From Clostridium thermobutyricum (GTDB lineage Bacteria; Bacillota; Clostridia; Ch29): a DNA stretch of 35,541 nucleotides. Under the pieces are notes generated by a model, which saw only the letters and a program-made list of their open reading frames with translations, was not told where the DNA came from and did no database searches. The stretch is from NCBI GenBank assembly GCA_016841565.1, contig JAENYX010000003.1, positions 78,030 to 113,570 of the forward strand, given 5' to 3'. The position numbers were made by a program, and so were the translations under genes. Within the stretch, counting starts at the first letter, position 1. Every line of letters starts with the position of its first letter. Below, piece by piece: positions 1-9,170 of this stretch.

Positions 1-1
1 C

Positions 2-1171
2 GCCCGTGAAGACAGAGAACTTTATGATGCCGCCCATACATTTATCGAAGCAGCCGATTGGATTGTATACAAGATGTGCGGCAGTTTAGTCAGAAATACG
101 GCAACTTTGGGAGTGAACGCTTTTTACGATGCCGATGAAGGCGGATATCCTCCAAAGGAGTTCTTCGCAGGTATAGACAGTGCTTTCGAAAATGTTGTTG
201 AAGAAAAACTGAAAGGAAAAATAAAAAGGGTTGGAGAGAGTGCCGGAACCCTCACCGGGGAAATGGCGGGATTAATGGGTCTTACCCCCGGAACAATCGT
301 GTCGGTAGGACATGGCGACTCGGAAGTAGCGGCCTGTGGAGCAGGGGTTGTTACCGAGGGCAGCATGATTATAGTTTTGGGAACATCCACCTGCCATCAG
401 ATGATGTACCATGAAAAAAAAGCATTTGACGGAGTATGCGCCATTGTTAAGGATGGAATGGTACCGGGTTTGTACGCGTATGAATCGGGTCAGCCGGCGA
501 CAGGGGATATCTTCGAATGGTATGCCGGGAACCTGACTCCCGAAGAGTATAAGGCCGAAGCCAGGGAGAACGGTATACCGCTTCTGAAGCTGATGGACCA
601 AAAAGCCGATAGGCTGAAAGCAGGTGCAAGCGGACTTGTGGCGCTTGATTGGTTTAACGGAAACCGCAGTATTCTAATGAACTATAATCTAAAGGGGCTT
701 ATTATGGGATTGACGCTCAAGAGCAAACCTGAGGAAATATACAGAGCATTGATTGAGGCAACTGCTTTTGGTACAAGAGTAATACTTGATTCCTACACGG
801 CTAACAATGTGGAAGTTAGGGAGGTGGTGGCGGCAGGAGGACTGCCCCGAAAAAGCCCCTTTGTTTCGCAGCTTTATGCAGACGTCCTGGGCCGGGAGAT
901 AAGGGTGCCATTAGTGTCAAATATGACCGCTTTAGGTGCTGCGGTGTGTGCAAGCGTAGCGGCCGGAAGCAAAAGCGGCGGCTTTGACAGTTTTTATGAA
1001 GCCGTGCAAAGGATGGTACCAAAGAAAAAAATACTATATAAACCAAATATTGATAATGTTAAGGTTTACAATAGGCTGTACAATGTTTATAAAACCCTGC
1101 ACGACTATTTGGGCCATACCGATAGCAGTCCCATGAGGGAGCTTTGGAATATTCAACAGAGCATTAAATAA
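2..1171 (+). CDS. araB: L-ribulokinase, 5'-truncated by window edge
   Basis: The reading frame is open from base 2, so the gene starts before the window; about 389 C-terminal residues of a usual ~550 are present. It is a FGGY-family sugar kinase that phosphorylates L-ribulose to L-ribulose 5-phosphate in the cytoplasm during arabinose breakdown. AraB-type landmarks are visible: a VGHGDSEV stretch where AraB has VGNVDAHV, the GTSTCH motif followed by a conserved G(V/I)C..V.DG..PG.Y.YE.GQ..GDIF pattern, and a C-terminal AAGGLPRKSPF nucleotide-site motif. The TAA stop is followed by a T-run and 84 bases later by a sugar-transport lipoprotein gene on the same strand, which supports a pentose-use cluster. 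The subfamily call rests on the GTSTCH region; another FGGY pentulose kinase is less likely. Confidence 0.85.
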   Translation, partial: AREDRELYDAAHTFIEAADWIVYKMCGSLVRNTATLGVNAFYDADEGGYPPKEFFAGIDSAFENVVEEKLKGKIKRVGESAGTLTGEMAGLMGLTPGTIVSVGHGDSEVAACGAGVVTEGSMIIVLGTSTCHQMMYHEKKAFDGVCAIVKDGMVPGLYAYESGQPATGDIFEWYAGNLTPEEYKAEARENGIPLLKLMDQKADRLKAGASGLVALDWFNGNRSILMNYNLKGLIMGLTLKSKPEEIYRALIEATAFGTRVILDSYTANNVEVREVVAAGGLPRKSPFVSQLYADVLGREIRVPLVSNMTALGAAVCASVAAGSKSGGFDSFYEAVQRMVPKKKILYKPNIDNVKVYNRLYNVYKTLHDYLGHTDSSPMRELWNIQQSIK

Positions 1172-1255
1172 TTTTTTGATAACGCATGTTGATGCAATGG
1201 CATTGACACGTTATATATAAATGCTCGGAATACAAATATTAAAGGGGGAATCCTT

Positions 1256-2272
1256 GTGAAAAGAACAGTATCAATCTTACTGGCAACAGTATTAGTACTG
1301 TCTGTAGGAGCGTTGGCAGGATGCAGTACCGGAACAAACCAACCCGGTGAAGGGGATGTTTTCAAGATAGCAACAGTTGTAAAGGACAGCTCAGATCCCT
1401 GGTTTATCAGGATGGAAGAAGGCGTACTGAAATTCGCCCAGGATACAGGTATTAACGCATTCCAAAAAGGACCCAGCAAGACAGATGCCGCACTCCAGGT
1501 ACAGGTAATCGAAGAGCTGGTTGCACAGGATATTGATGCCATATGTGTAGTACCTGTTGACCCTTCTGCCTGTGAACCGGTATTGAAAAAAGCTATGGAT
1601 AAAGGCATTGTGGTAATTACCCATGAATCAACAGCCCAGCAAAATACCGACTTTAATATTGAAGCATTTGACAACGTCGGTTACGGCGCATATATGATGG
1701 ATGAGCTTGCAAAGGCGATGGGCGAAAAAGGGAAATATACCACCATGGTTTCATTTCTGACAAACTCGGCTCACAATGAGTGGGCAGATGCGGCAGTAGC
1801 CAGAGCAAAGGAAAAGTATCCGAATATGGAGCTGATCGAGGAAGAAAGAGTTGAAACGGAAGATAATATGGAGATAGCTTACGAGAGGGCTAAAGAGCTG
1901 TTGAAAACATACCCTGATTTAAAAGGATTTTTGGGCACATCAAGCTATGATGCTCCGGGTGCCGGTAAGGCTATTGAAGAACTTGGGAAGATTGGCAGTG
2001 TATTCACCGTTGGAACATCGGTAACATCGGTTGCAGCACCGTATCTGGATTCCGGTGCAGTTGAAGCTGTTACCTGCTGGGATCCTGCAGATGCCGGTTA
2101 TGCAATGAATATACTTGCAAAAATGATACTGGAAGGCAAAAGGGATGAAATAAAGACTGGAGCAGACCTTGGCATTAATGGTTTTGAGAGCATTACGGTA
2201 AGCGGTAAGTACATAAACGGTGCAGGCTGGATAGTAATTAAAAAGGATAATATGATGGACTACGACTTCTAG
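1256..2272 (+). CDS. Sugar ABC transporter substrate-binding lipoprotein (CUT2, LsrB/RhaS-like)
   Basis: An exported, lipid-anchored binding protein for a simple sugar. The N-terminus has a KR pair, a hydrophobic stretch and the lipobox LAGC, giving a lipidated Cys23. The rest is a Peripla_BP_4-type fold: VQVIEELVAQDIDAICVVPV near residues 82-101 and a WDPADAGYAM segment near the C-terminus. Overall shape and the C-terminal YDF ending resemble LsrB (autoinducer-2) and rhamnose/AI-2-type binders rather than RbsB. The GTG start is set by AAAGGGGG at 1241-1248. The upstream ribulokinase suggests a pentose ligand, but sequence alone does not fix the substrate. A perfect hairpin follows the gene before the ATPase gene. 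Confidence 0.88.
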   Translation: MKRTVSILLATVLVLSVGALAGCSTGTNQPGEGDVFKIATVVKDSSDPWFIRMEEGVLKFAQDTGINAFQKGPSKTDAALQVQVIEELVAQDIDAICVVPVDPSACEPVLKKAMDKGIVVITHESTAQQNTDFNIEAFDNVGYGAYMMDELAKAMGEKGKYTTMVSFLTNSAHNEWADAAVARAKEKYPNMELIEEERVETEDNMEIAYERAKELLKTYPDLKGFLGTSSYDAPGAGKAIEELGKIGSVFTVGTSVTSVAAPYLDSGAVEAVTCWDPADAGYAMNILAKMILEGKRDEIKTGADLGINGFESITVSGKYINGAGWIVIKKDNMMDYDF

Positions 2273-2288
2273 ATACTATTTAGTATTT

Positions 2289-2319
2289 GCGAGGCTTAAC
2301 CCGATTGGTTAAGTCTCGC
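2289..2319 (+). promoter_or_regulatory. Intercistronic stem-loop after the sugar-binding protein gene
   Basis: Arms GCGAGGCTTAACC (2289-2301) and GGTTAAGTCTCGC (2307-2319) pair over 13 bp with one G-U, around a 5-base loop. No T-run follows, so it is unlikely to be a full terminator. Hairpins at this place in ABC operons commonly protect the upstream mRNA 3' end and raise the binding protein above the membrane subunits; that role is inferred here. Confidence 0.7.
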
Positions 2320-2352
2320 AAGTATTTATATCCATGGAAAAGAGGGGGCAAT

Positions 2353-3849
2353 ATGTCCGAGATATTAAAGGTAACAGGGATTAACAAAGCGTTTGGTGGC
2401 GTGCAGGCATTAAAGAATGCAAACCTAACAATCCATAAGGGAGAAATCCACTGTCTTGCAGGGGGGAACGGCTCGGGAAAGTCAACACTGATAAAGATAA
2501 TATCAGGCTTCTATAAGGCCGACAGCGGCAGGATAGAAATCAACGGCAATGAATTCAGCAGAATAACTCCCATTGACGCAATTATGGAAGGGATACAGGT
2601 TATTTACCAGGATTTATCTGTTTTCCCCAATCTGTCTGTGGCTGAAAATATTGCTCTTAACAGTGAGTTGTATAATAGACGGAAAATTGTTAACTGGCGC
2701 AACATAAGAGGAATCGCAAAAGAAAGTATGGATAAAATAGGGATAAATCTGCCCTTGGATGAAAATGTGGAAAACCTGTCTATAGCTGACAAGCAGCTGA
2801 TAGCAATTTGCAGGGCCTTGGTGAATAATGCCAGGCTGATAATCATGGATGAACCGACTACGGCATTAACACGGAAAGAAATAAGAAAGCTTTTTGAAAT
2901 CATAAAGATGCTGAAGCAGCAGGGCGTATCTATTCTTTTTGTAAGCCACAAACTGAATGAGGTATTTGAAATATCCGAAAGGTTTACAGTTCTCAGGAAC
3001 GGTGAGAACATAATAACAGATAGCACCGACAATGTTGATTCTGAAAAGTTTATCTTTTATATGACGGGAAGAAAGATTGAAGAGGACTTTTTTATTCCCG
3101 GAACAATAGAAACCAGGCAGCCGGTTTATAAAGTGGAGAATTTATCCTTGACAAATGGATTTAAAGATATAAGCTTTGAAATCTACAGGGGCGAGATATT
3201 GGGAATTACCGGACTACTGGGTTCAGGCAGAACGGAGCTGGCACTATCGCTTTTTGGCTTGTTTCCGGCCCAGCATGGAGATATATATTTGGACGGAAAA
3301 AAGATCAAAATAAACAGTCCCATTGATGCAGTGAAAAACGGTATAGGATATGTCCCCGAGGACAGACTTGCCCAAGGACTGTTCCTGGTGCAGTCAATCC
3401 GGAAAAATATAGCCATCAGTAATATAGACAATATGGTTAAACGTAACGGGACAGTCGATTATGACAGGATAGACAGTTCTTTGGAGAATTGGGTTAAGGA
3501 GCTGTCTATTGTTATGGGAGGAAAGGAAGATGCCGCGTCAACATTAAGCGGCGGAAATCAACAGAAGGTAGTTCTGGCAAAGTGGCTTGAAACCAATCCA
3601 AGAGTACTTATTCTTAATGGTCCGACGGTTGGTGTTGATGTGGGAGCAAAATTTGATTTGCACAACTATCTGAGGAGGCTTGTGGAAAACCACAATATTG
3701 GGGTAATTATAATATCCGACGATATTCCTGAGATACACAAAAACTGTAACAGAATACTGGTTATGAGAAAAGGCAAGATATGTGATGAAGTGGTCAATGT
3801 AGAAACTACCGAAAAGGATCTTCTTTCATTGATAACGAAAGAAGGATAG
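2353..3849 (+). CDS. Sugar ABC transporter double ATPase (RbsA/LsrA/MglA family)
   Basis: A cytoplasmic energy subunit with two fused ABC domains (498 residues). The first has Walker A GNGSGKST (residues 38-45), a family-typical degenerate signature (LSIADKQ) and Walker B LIIMDEPTTAL. The second has the degenerate Walker A GLLGSGRTEL and a canonical LSGGNQQK signature, but its Walker B reads LILNGPTVGVDVG (about residues 418-430), where MglA/RbsA have LDEPTRGIDVG. Both the Walker B Asp and the catalytic Glu are therefore replaced. ATG 2353 is chosen because AGAGGGGG lies at 2341-2348; a TTG 22 codons upstream runs through the intergenic hairpin and is unlikely. The permease gene follows after 14 bases. 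Confidence 0.9.
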   Translation: MSEILKVTGINKAFGGVQALKNANLTIHKGEIHCLAGGNGSGKSTLIKIISGFYKADSGRIEINGNEFSRITPIDAIMEGIQVIYQDLSVFPNLSVAENIALNSELYNRRKIVNWRNIRGIAKESMDKIGINLPLDENVENLSIADKQLIAICRALVNNARLIIMDEPTTALTRKEIRKLFEIIKMLKQQGVSILFVSHKLNEVFEISERFTVLRNGENIITDSTDNVDSEKFIFYMTGRKIEEDFFIPGTIETRQPVYKVENLSLTNGFKDISFEIYRGEILGITGLLGSGRTELALSLFGLFPAQHGDIYLDGKKIKINSPIDAVKNGIGYVPEDRLAQGLFLVQSIRKNIAISNIDNMVKRNGTVDYDRIDSSLENWVKELSIVMGGKEDAASTLSGGNQQKVVLAKWLETNPRVLILNGPTVGVDVGAKFDLHNYLRRLVENHNIGVIIISDDIPEIHKNCNRILVMRKGKICDEVVNVETTEKDLLSLITKEG

Positions 3850-3863
3850 GAGGAAATAACAGT

Positions 3864-4871
3864 ATGAAAAATATGCTTAGAAGAAATGAATTTTATGTTT
3901 CTTTAACTATCCTGGCGTTATCCTTTTTAATACAAAATAAAAGCGGGCAGTTTTATACGGGAAACAACATGATAGACCTTGCAAGATCTATGATTATACC
4001 GGGAATGTTGTGTATGGGAGTGCTGATTGAGATAATTTCCGGCGGTATCGATGTTTCATTTCCTGCTATAGCAATGCTTAGCATGTTTTCAACAATCAAG
4101 CTTCTGTTGTATATGGATTATCAGGGACCCGTTATTCTGGCATTTGTCATATCCGGCCTTATAGGCCTTGTGCTGGGAGCCCTTAACGGAGGTCTGATAT
4201 CGCTGCTTAGACTGCCGACACTTATCATTACACTGGGTACAGGCAGTATATACCTTGGGTTTATGCAGGCAGTTTTAAAGAGCAGAGTAATTTCTGTTTT
4301 GCCGGCTCCCGTCTCGAAGCTTTCCAAAAACTATCTGTTTACTGCCTATAATAAGGAACTTGGGATAACCAGTTCACTGCCCTCTGTGTTTATACTGTTA
4401 ATAGTAACGGTCGTTTTGGCTTATTTCATATTGAACAGGACAATGCTTGGAAGAGGGATATATGCCCTTGGGGGAGATATTGTGGCATGTGAGCGGGCGG
4501 GCTTCAACATTACAAAGCTGCAATTCTTTGTATACGGATTTATGGGGGCATTGGCAGGAGTGGCGGGAATGACAAGGACAGTGCTTACCGGAAGCTGTCA
4601 GCCCACTACGCTGATTGGCTTTGAACTGACATGTATTGCAGCGGTTGTATTAGGCGGAACCCGGATAACCGGTGGCCACGGCACTGTTAAGGGAGCAATT
4701 CTGGGAGCGCTCCTTATTACAATGGTAAGCAATAGTCTGATACTTTTAGGTGTACCAACGTACTGGAGCAAGTTTGTTACAGGAATTATAATTATTATAG
4801 GAACAGGAACTTCGGCCTATCAAATCCTTAGGCAGAAGAAAAAGCTGAATGCATCTGCGCTTGAAGACTAG
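3864..4871 (+). CDS. Sugar ABC transporter permease 1 (BPD_transp_2)
   Basis: A 335-residue polytopic membrane protein of the RbsC/LsrC/RhaP family that forms half of the sugar channel. Hydrophobic segments alternate through the length. Family marks include the N-terminal EIISGGIDVSFPAIAMLS motif, a LG.LNGGLISLLRLPTLIITLGT segment (split by short linkers) and the late VVLGGTRITGGHGTVKGAILGA region. It starts 14 bases after the ATPase gene behind AGGAGG at 3848-3853 and ends 12 bases before the second permease gene, so it is part of the same operon. Confidence 0.88.
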   Translation: MKNMLRRNEFYVSLTILALSFLIQNKSGQFYTGNNMIDLARSMIIPGMLCMGVLIEIISGGIDVSFPAIAMLSMFSTIKLLLYMDYQGPVILAFVISGLIGLVLGALNGGLISLLRLPTLIITLGTGSIYLGFMQAVLKSRVISVLPAPVSKLSKNYLFTAYNKELGITSSLPSVFILLIVTVVLAYFILNRTMLGRGIYALGGDIVACERAGFNITKLQFFVYGFMGALAGVAGMTRTVLTGSCQPTTLIGFELTCIAAVVLGGTRITGGHGTVKGAILGALLITMVSNSLILLGVPTYWSKFVTGIIIIIGTGTSAYQILRQKKKLNASALED

Positions 4872-4883
4872 GAGGTGGAGAGT

Positions 4884-5945
4884 ATGTTGAATAATGCTTC
4901 TAATTTGTCACGAATAAAGATAAAAACGTCTGATTTCTTATTAAGGCAGCCAAACCTAAAACGGCTTGTTATAATGCTGGTAATTACATTTGTGGCTATG
5001 TCGGTATTGCAGCCCAGGATTTTTTTAACAAAGGATTATCTGATTTCTATGGCCTATCTGTTTCCCGAATATGGTTTGCTGTCGATAGCCATGATGATAT
5101 GTATGATAAGCGGCGGGATTGATTTAGCCGCCGTTGCCATCGCTAATTTTTCCGGGATAATGACCTGCCTATTTCTGATAAGGTTTATTCCCAATGATGC
5201 CTCCAATGCCCATGCAGCCATAGTATTGGTTTGCGGAGTGCTTCTGTCTATAATTATCGGCGGATTGTGCGGTGCAATAAGCGCAGCTCTTATTTCCAAG
5301 ATTGGTATACCCCCCATTTTGGCAACCCTGGGTACCAATGACCTGATTTTGGGTGCGGCAATAGCCTTTACAAAGGGCTCATCCATATCCTCCATACCTT
5401 CTGTTTTGTCCCGTGTGGGAAACCACACCATCGGGGGGGTAATACCTATGACATTGGTTGCCTATATTATCTGTGGAGCAATTGTATCCTTTATCCTGAC
5501 CAAAACAACCTTCGGATTTAAGCTGTATATGATGGGAAGTAATCCCACTGCTTCCCGTTTTTCCGGAGCCGATAACACAAAAATAATATTCACTACATAT
5601 ATGCTAAGCGGTATGCTGGCATCAATTGCAGGTCTGTTGATGTGTGCCAGGTTTAACACAGCAAGGGCTGATTTTGGAACATCATATACCATGCAGGCGA
5701 TTTTGATATGTGTACTGGGGGGCGTAACCCCAAATGGCGGATTTGGCAATGTAACCGGGATAACTCTTTCGGTTTTGATACTCCAATTTCTGTCATCGGG
5801 ATTTAATATGTTTCCGTCCATCAGTAATTTTTACCGGGATCTTATTTGGGGAGTTGTGCTGTTGGCGGTACTATTATTCAATTATTTCAGCAATAAGAGG
5901 CAGACCGGCACCCTGGCCAAAAATGCGGTATCAGCCAAAATATAG
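4884..5945 (+). CDS. Sugar ABC transporter permease 2 (BPD_transp_2)
   Basis: A 353-residue membrane permease, a paralogue of the preceding gene, expected to pair with it (as LsrC/LsrD). The same marks are seen: MICMISGGIDLAAVAIANFSG, an IGIPPILATLGT segment and VLGGVTPNGGFGNVTGITL. The ATG at 4884 sits 8 bases after AGGAGG (4870-4875); a GTG at 4875 in frame overlaps that ribosome site and is not favoured. It is the last gene of the transporter operon and is followed by an intrinsic terminator at 5993-6025. There is no sign of damage. Confidence 0.88.
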   Translation: MLNNASNLSRIKIKTSDFLLRQPNLKRLVIMLVITFVAMSVLQPRIFLTKDYLISMAYLFPEYGLLSIAMMICMISGGIDLAAVAIANFSGIMTCLFLIRFIPNDASNAHAAIVLVCGVLLSIIIGGLCGAISAALISKIGIPPILATLGTNDLILGAAIAFTKGSSISSIPSVLSRVGNHTIGGVIPMTLVAYIICGAIVSFILTKTTFGFKLYMMGSNPTASRFSGADNTKIIFTTYMLSGMLASIAGLLMCARFNTARADFGTSYTMQAILICVLGGVTPNGGFGNVTGITLSVLILQFLSSGFNMFPSISNFYRDLIWGVVLLAVLLFNYFSNKRQTGTLAKNAVSAKI

Positions 5946-5992
5946 TGATGGACCTGATTAACAATAATAAATAAAAAATTATTTCTTTAACC

Positions 5993-6025
5993 CCCGGGGG
6001 TATACTACTCCCAGGGATTTTTTTT
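5993..6025 (+). terminator. Intrinsic terminator after sugar ABC operon, abutting ribD ribosome site
   Basis: CCC (5993-5995) pairs with GGG (6014-6016), enclosing GGGGGTA (5996-6002) paired with TACTCCC (6006-6012) around a TAC loop, with one bulged A and one G-U. Eight T follow (6018-6025). The ribD ribosome site begins only 16 bases later, leaving no room for a promoter between them. Confidence 0.7.
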
Positions 6026-6055
6026 ATCAATGGTACCAATCGGAGGGTGTATGGC

Positions 6056-7198
6056 ATGGATACTCAGGGAAAATACATGAAAAGGGCATTGGAACTGGCT
6101 AAACGCGGATGGGGAAGAACCAACCCCAATCCGCTTGTTGGAGCGGTTATTGTCAAAAACGGCCAAATCATAGCCGAAGGGTACCATGAGGCATTGGGGA
6201 GCGCCCATGCCGAAGCGGCTGCACTAAGCAATGCAAAGCAGGATGTAAGAGGAGGTACGATGTACGTCAACCTTGAACCATGCTCACATTTAGGCAGGAC
6301 TCCCCCGTGCGCAGCGGCCATAATAGAGGCCGGTATAAAAGAGGTAGTTATAGCCATGACCGATCCCAATCCGGTTGTATCCGGCCGGGGGATACAAATG
6401 CTAAAGGATTCGGGCATTGGGGTGAAAACCGGGGTACTTGAAGAGGAAGCAAAGAGGTTAAACGAGATATTCATTAAATACATTACAGAAAAAAAGCCCT
6501 TTGTAATCATGAAAACGGCCATGACCATAGACGGCAAAATAGCGTCGGTCAGCGGGGATTCCAGGTGGATTTCGGGAGAAAGCTCAAGGCAGTATGTCCA
6601 TGTCATGCGGAGCAGAGTTTCGGCTGTTATGGCCGGCATTAATACAGTTCTTGCCGATAACCCGCTGCTTACGGCAAGACCGGCTGTTGGCGGAGGCAGG
6701 GACCCGGTCAGAATCGTGGTGGACAGAAAAGGGATTCTCCCCGAGGGCTGCAATGTAATCAACGCAGATTCCCAGGCGGGGGTTATACTGGCTACAACGT
6801 CTGCCATCCAAAGCAAAAAGGAAGAGCTGCTTGCCCAAAGGGGAGTACGCGTAATTAAGGTACAGGACAGGGATGGGTATGTGCATATGGGCAAACTGAT
6901 GGAGGAACTGTACAGGCTGGACATTGACAGTATCCTTTTGGAAGGGGGAGGAGGCCTTAATGCATCTGCCCTTGATTATGGGATGGTAGATAAGGTAATG
7001 CTTTTTATTGCACCCAAGATAATCGGCGGAAGGAATGCGGTGACTCCGGTTGAGGGCACGGGAATACACTTCATGAAGGATGCAATTGGACTAAAGAATA
7101 TAAATGTAAGCAGATTTGATCAGGATATACTTGTGGAGGGTTATATAGCCAATGGAACAGACGACCGCTTGAATAAAGTGACCGTCCCGGAGGGCTAA
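6056..7198 (+). CDS. ribD: Riboflavin biosynthesis bifunctional deaminase/reductase RibD
   Basis: A cytoplasmic enzyme for two consecutive riboflavin steps: deamination of the 2,5-diaminopyrimidine phosphate, then NADPH-dependent reduction of the ribosyl side chain. The N-terminal cytidine-deaminase-like domain shows the zinc ligands H51 in HAE and C76/C85 in PCSHLGRTPPC. From about residue 147 the RibD_C reductase domain begins (PFVIMKTAMTIDGKIAS, then DSRWISGE). The 380-residue length is normal. ATG 6056 lies 8 bases after CGGAGGG; a GTG at 6047 overlaps that site, and ATG 6051 is out of frame. It is the first gene of a four-gene rib operon, 23 bases before ribE. Confidence 0.95.
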   Translation: MDTQGKYMKRALELAKRGWGRTNPNPLVGAVIVKNGQIIAEGYHEALGSAHAEAAALSNAKQDVRGGTMYVNLEPCSHLGRTPPCAAAIIEAGIKEVVIAMTDPNPVVSGRGIQMLKDSGIGVKTGVLEEEAKRLNEIFIKYITEKKPFVIMKTAMTIDGKIASVSGDSRWISGESSRQYVHVMRSRVSAVMAGINTVLADNPLLTARPAVGGGRDPVRIVVDRKGILPEGCNVINADSQAGVILATTSAIQSKKEELLAQRGVRVIKVQDRDGYVHMGKLMEELYRLDIDSILLEGGGGLNASALDYGMVDKVMLFIAPKIIGGRNAVTPVEGTGIHFMKDAIGLKNINVSRFDQDILVEGYIANGTDDRLNKVTVPEG

Positions 7199-7221
7199 AA
7201 CAAGCATGATGGAGGAACAGT

Positions 7222-7875
7222 ATGTTTACAGGGATAGTTGAAGAACTGGGGAGCGTCAAGAGCATTATAAGCCAAAGCGGTTCAATCAGACTTATCATAG
7301 AGTGCAACGTTATTCTGAATGATATGAAGGTGGGAGACAGCATAGCCGTTAATGGTATATGCCTTACGGTAACCCGCTTTGGGGACAATTGGTTTGCCGC
7401 ACACGTCATGCCTGAAACCATGAGAAGGACATCACTTTCGGTATTGCGCCCATCCGACAGAGTCAATCTGGAGAGGTCGTTAAAGCTTTCGGACAGGCTG
7501 GGGGGGCACATGGTGAGCGGGCACATAGACGGTACAGGCATTATAACGGATAAGACCCGTGAAGATAACGCCGTATGGCTTACCGTTGAAGCAGACCAAA
7601 GTATTCTTAAGTTTATTGTTATGAAAGGCTCGGTTGCACTGGACGGTACCAGCCTGACGGTTGCTTATGCCGACCATCGGTGTTTTAAGGTGTCGCTGAT
7701 ACCGCTTACCGCCGGGGTTACAACACTGGGTCAAAAAGAGACCGGGGACATGGTTAATGTGGAGTGCGACGTTATAGGCAAATATGTTGATAAACTTATG
7801 GGAGGTAAAACATCCCGGACGGAGGTTGACGGAGGCCTGACCATGGAATTGCTGGAGGAAAACGGTTTTGTATGA
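7222..7875 (+). CDS. ribE: Riboflavin synthase alpha chain
   Basis: Catalyses the dismutation of two 6,7-dimethyl-8-ribityllumazine molecules to riboflavin, the last step of the pathway. It starts with the hallmark MFTGIVEELG and has two lumazine-binding repeats, the first with VNGICLTV and the second with ALDGTSLTVAY. The 217-residue length is standard for the trimeric enzyme. A GGAGG at 7211-7215 precedes the ATG. It lies between ribD and ribBA, with a 41-base gap to the latter. Confidence 0.95.
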   Translation: MFTGIVEELGSVKSIISQSGSIRLIIECNVILNDMKVGDSIAVNGICLTVTRFGDNWFAAHVMPETMRRTSLSVLRPSDRVNLERSLKLSDRLGGHMVSGHIDGTGIITDKTREDNAVWLTVEADQSILKFIVMKGSVALDGTSLTVAYADHRCFKVSLIPLTAGVTTLGQKETGDMVNVECDVIGKYVDKLMGGKTSRTEVDGGLTMELLEENGFV

Positions 7876-7916
7876 GCCGGGTGAATATACACCGTCCGAA
7901 ACGGAGGGAAGCATAG

Positions 7917-9170
7917 GTGACATTTAATACCATAGAGGAAGCGGTAGAGGATATAAAGCAGGGGAAGATGATTGTGGTAGTTGATGATGAGGACAGGGAG
8001 AATGAGGGAGATCTGGTGATGGCGGCAGAAAAGGTGACGCCCGGGAGTATAAATTTTATGGCCACCTATGGGCGGGGGATGATATGCGCCCCTTTGACTG
8101 CAGAACGTGCCCGGCAGCTGGAGCTGCCCTTGATGGTCCAAAAGAACACCGACAGCATGGGAACATCCTTTACAGTTACGGTGGATCACAGGAACTCCAC
8201 CACCGGCATATCGGCCTTTGAAAGGTCAAATACCATCAGTGAACTGGCTAATCCCCGCTCATCCGGCGACGATTTTGTAAGGCCCGGACATATCTTCCCG
8301 TTGATAGCAAAGAGCGGAGGGGTTTTGAAGCGCTCGGGACATACCGAAGCTGCTGTGGACCTTGCCAGGATGGCGGGTCTTTATCCGGCCGGGGTAATAT
8401 GCGAAATCATGAACCGGGACGGAACCATGGCAAGGGTTCCGCAGCTTATGGAATTTGCCCGGGAGCATGGTCTGAAAATAATCACCGTTGCCGATCTTAT
8501 AAGGCACAGGAGGAGCAACGAAAAGCTTATCAGGGCAGCTGCCAGAGCCAAGCTTCCAACCAAATACGGAGAGTTTGAGATTGCCGCCTATGAAAATGTT
8601 GTTAACCGGGAACACCATGTAGCCCTTGTAAAAGGTCAGATAGGGAGTTCAGGCCGACCGGTTCTGGTGAGGGTGCATTCCGAATGTCTTACCGGTGATG
8701 CATTCCATTCACTGCGATGTGACTGCGGAGAGCAGCTGGATGCAGCGCTAAAAATGATAGGCGGAGAGGAGAAGGGCGTATTGCTGTATATGCGGCAGGA
8801 GGGCCGGGGGATAGGACTTGTGAATAAAATACGGGCCTATGAGCTTCAGGATAGGGGGAAAGACACCGTGGAGGCAAACGAGGTGCTGGGCTTTCCTGCA
8901 GACCTAAGGGAGTACGGTATAGGCGCACAGATTCTCTATGATCTTGGGGTAAGAAAGATAAGGCTTCTGACAAACAACCCTAAAAAAATGGTCGGTCTGG
9001 GCGGTTACGGACTTGAAATTGTTGAAAGGGTGCCGCTTCAGATAAAGGCAAACAAAGTGAATGAGTTTTACTTAAGAACCAAAAAGGAAAAGATGGGACA
9101 TCTTATGGACCGGCCAAAGAGCGGTTTAAACACAATAAAGCACCAGGAGGGAGAAGAGCATGAACATTAA
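7917..9170 (+). CDS. ribBA: Bifunctional DHBP synthase / GTP cyclohydrolase II (RibBA)
   Basis: Makes both starting materials of riboflavin: 3,4-dihydroxy-2-butanone 4-phosphate from ribulose 5-phosphate, and the diaminopyrimidine from GTP. The N-terminal domain shows the acidic DHBP synthase motif [10 protein letters not shown] (residues 23-32) and [11 protein letters not shown]. The C-terminal cyclohydrolase domain shows zinc cysteines C257, C268 and C270 in a [15 protein letters not shown] stretch, followed by [11 protein letters not shown]. The GTG start at 7917 is 8 bases after GGAGGG (7903-7908). Its last codons overlap the ribH start by 11 bases, suggesting translational coupling. Confidence 0.95.
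   Translation: MTFNTIEEAVEDIKQGKMIVVVDDEDRENEGDLVMAAEKVTPGSINFMATYGRGMICAPLTAERARQLELPLMVQKNTDSMGTSFTVTVDHRNSTTGISAFERSNTISELANPRSSGDDFVRPGHIFPLIAKSGGVLKRSGHTEAAVDLARMAGLYPAGVICEIMNRDGTMARVPQLMEFAREHGLKIITVADLIRHRRSNEKLIRAAARAKLPTKYGEFEIAAYENVVNREHHVALVKGQIGSSGRPVLVRVHSECLTGDAFHSLRCDCGEQLDAALKMIGGEEKGVLLYMRQEGRGIGLVNKIRAYELQDRGKDTVEANEVLGFPADLREYGIGAQILYDLGVRKIRLLTNNPKKMVGLGGYGLEIVERVPLQIKANKVNEFYLRTKKEKMGHLMDRPKSGLNTIKHQEGEEHEH

Noticed and set aside
1172..1255. Possible cre (CcpA) site or promoter between araB and the sugar-binding protein gene
   Set aside because: TTGATAACGCATGTT has the central AACG but misses several consensus positions, and TTGACA near 1203 lacks a properly spaced -10.
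5946..6055. FMN riboswitch expected before ribD
   Set aside because: None of the conserved GGGGCAGGGTGAAA...CCCGACCGGCGGT-like blocks are present and the space is too short.
6064..6924. A 286-codon open frame on the minus strand inside ribD
   Set aside because: It is antisense to a clear RibD with all motifs, has no ribosome site and has a low-complexity Ser/Thr/Pro-rich composition typical of a shadow frame.
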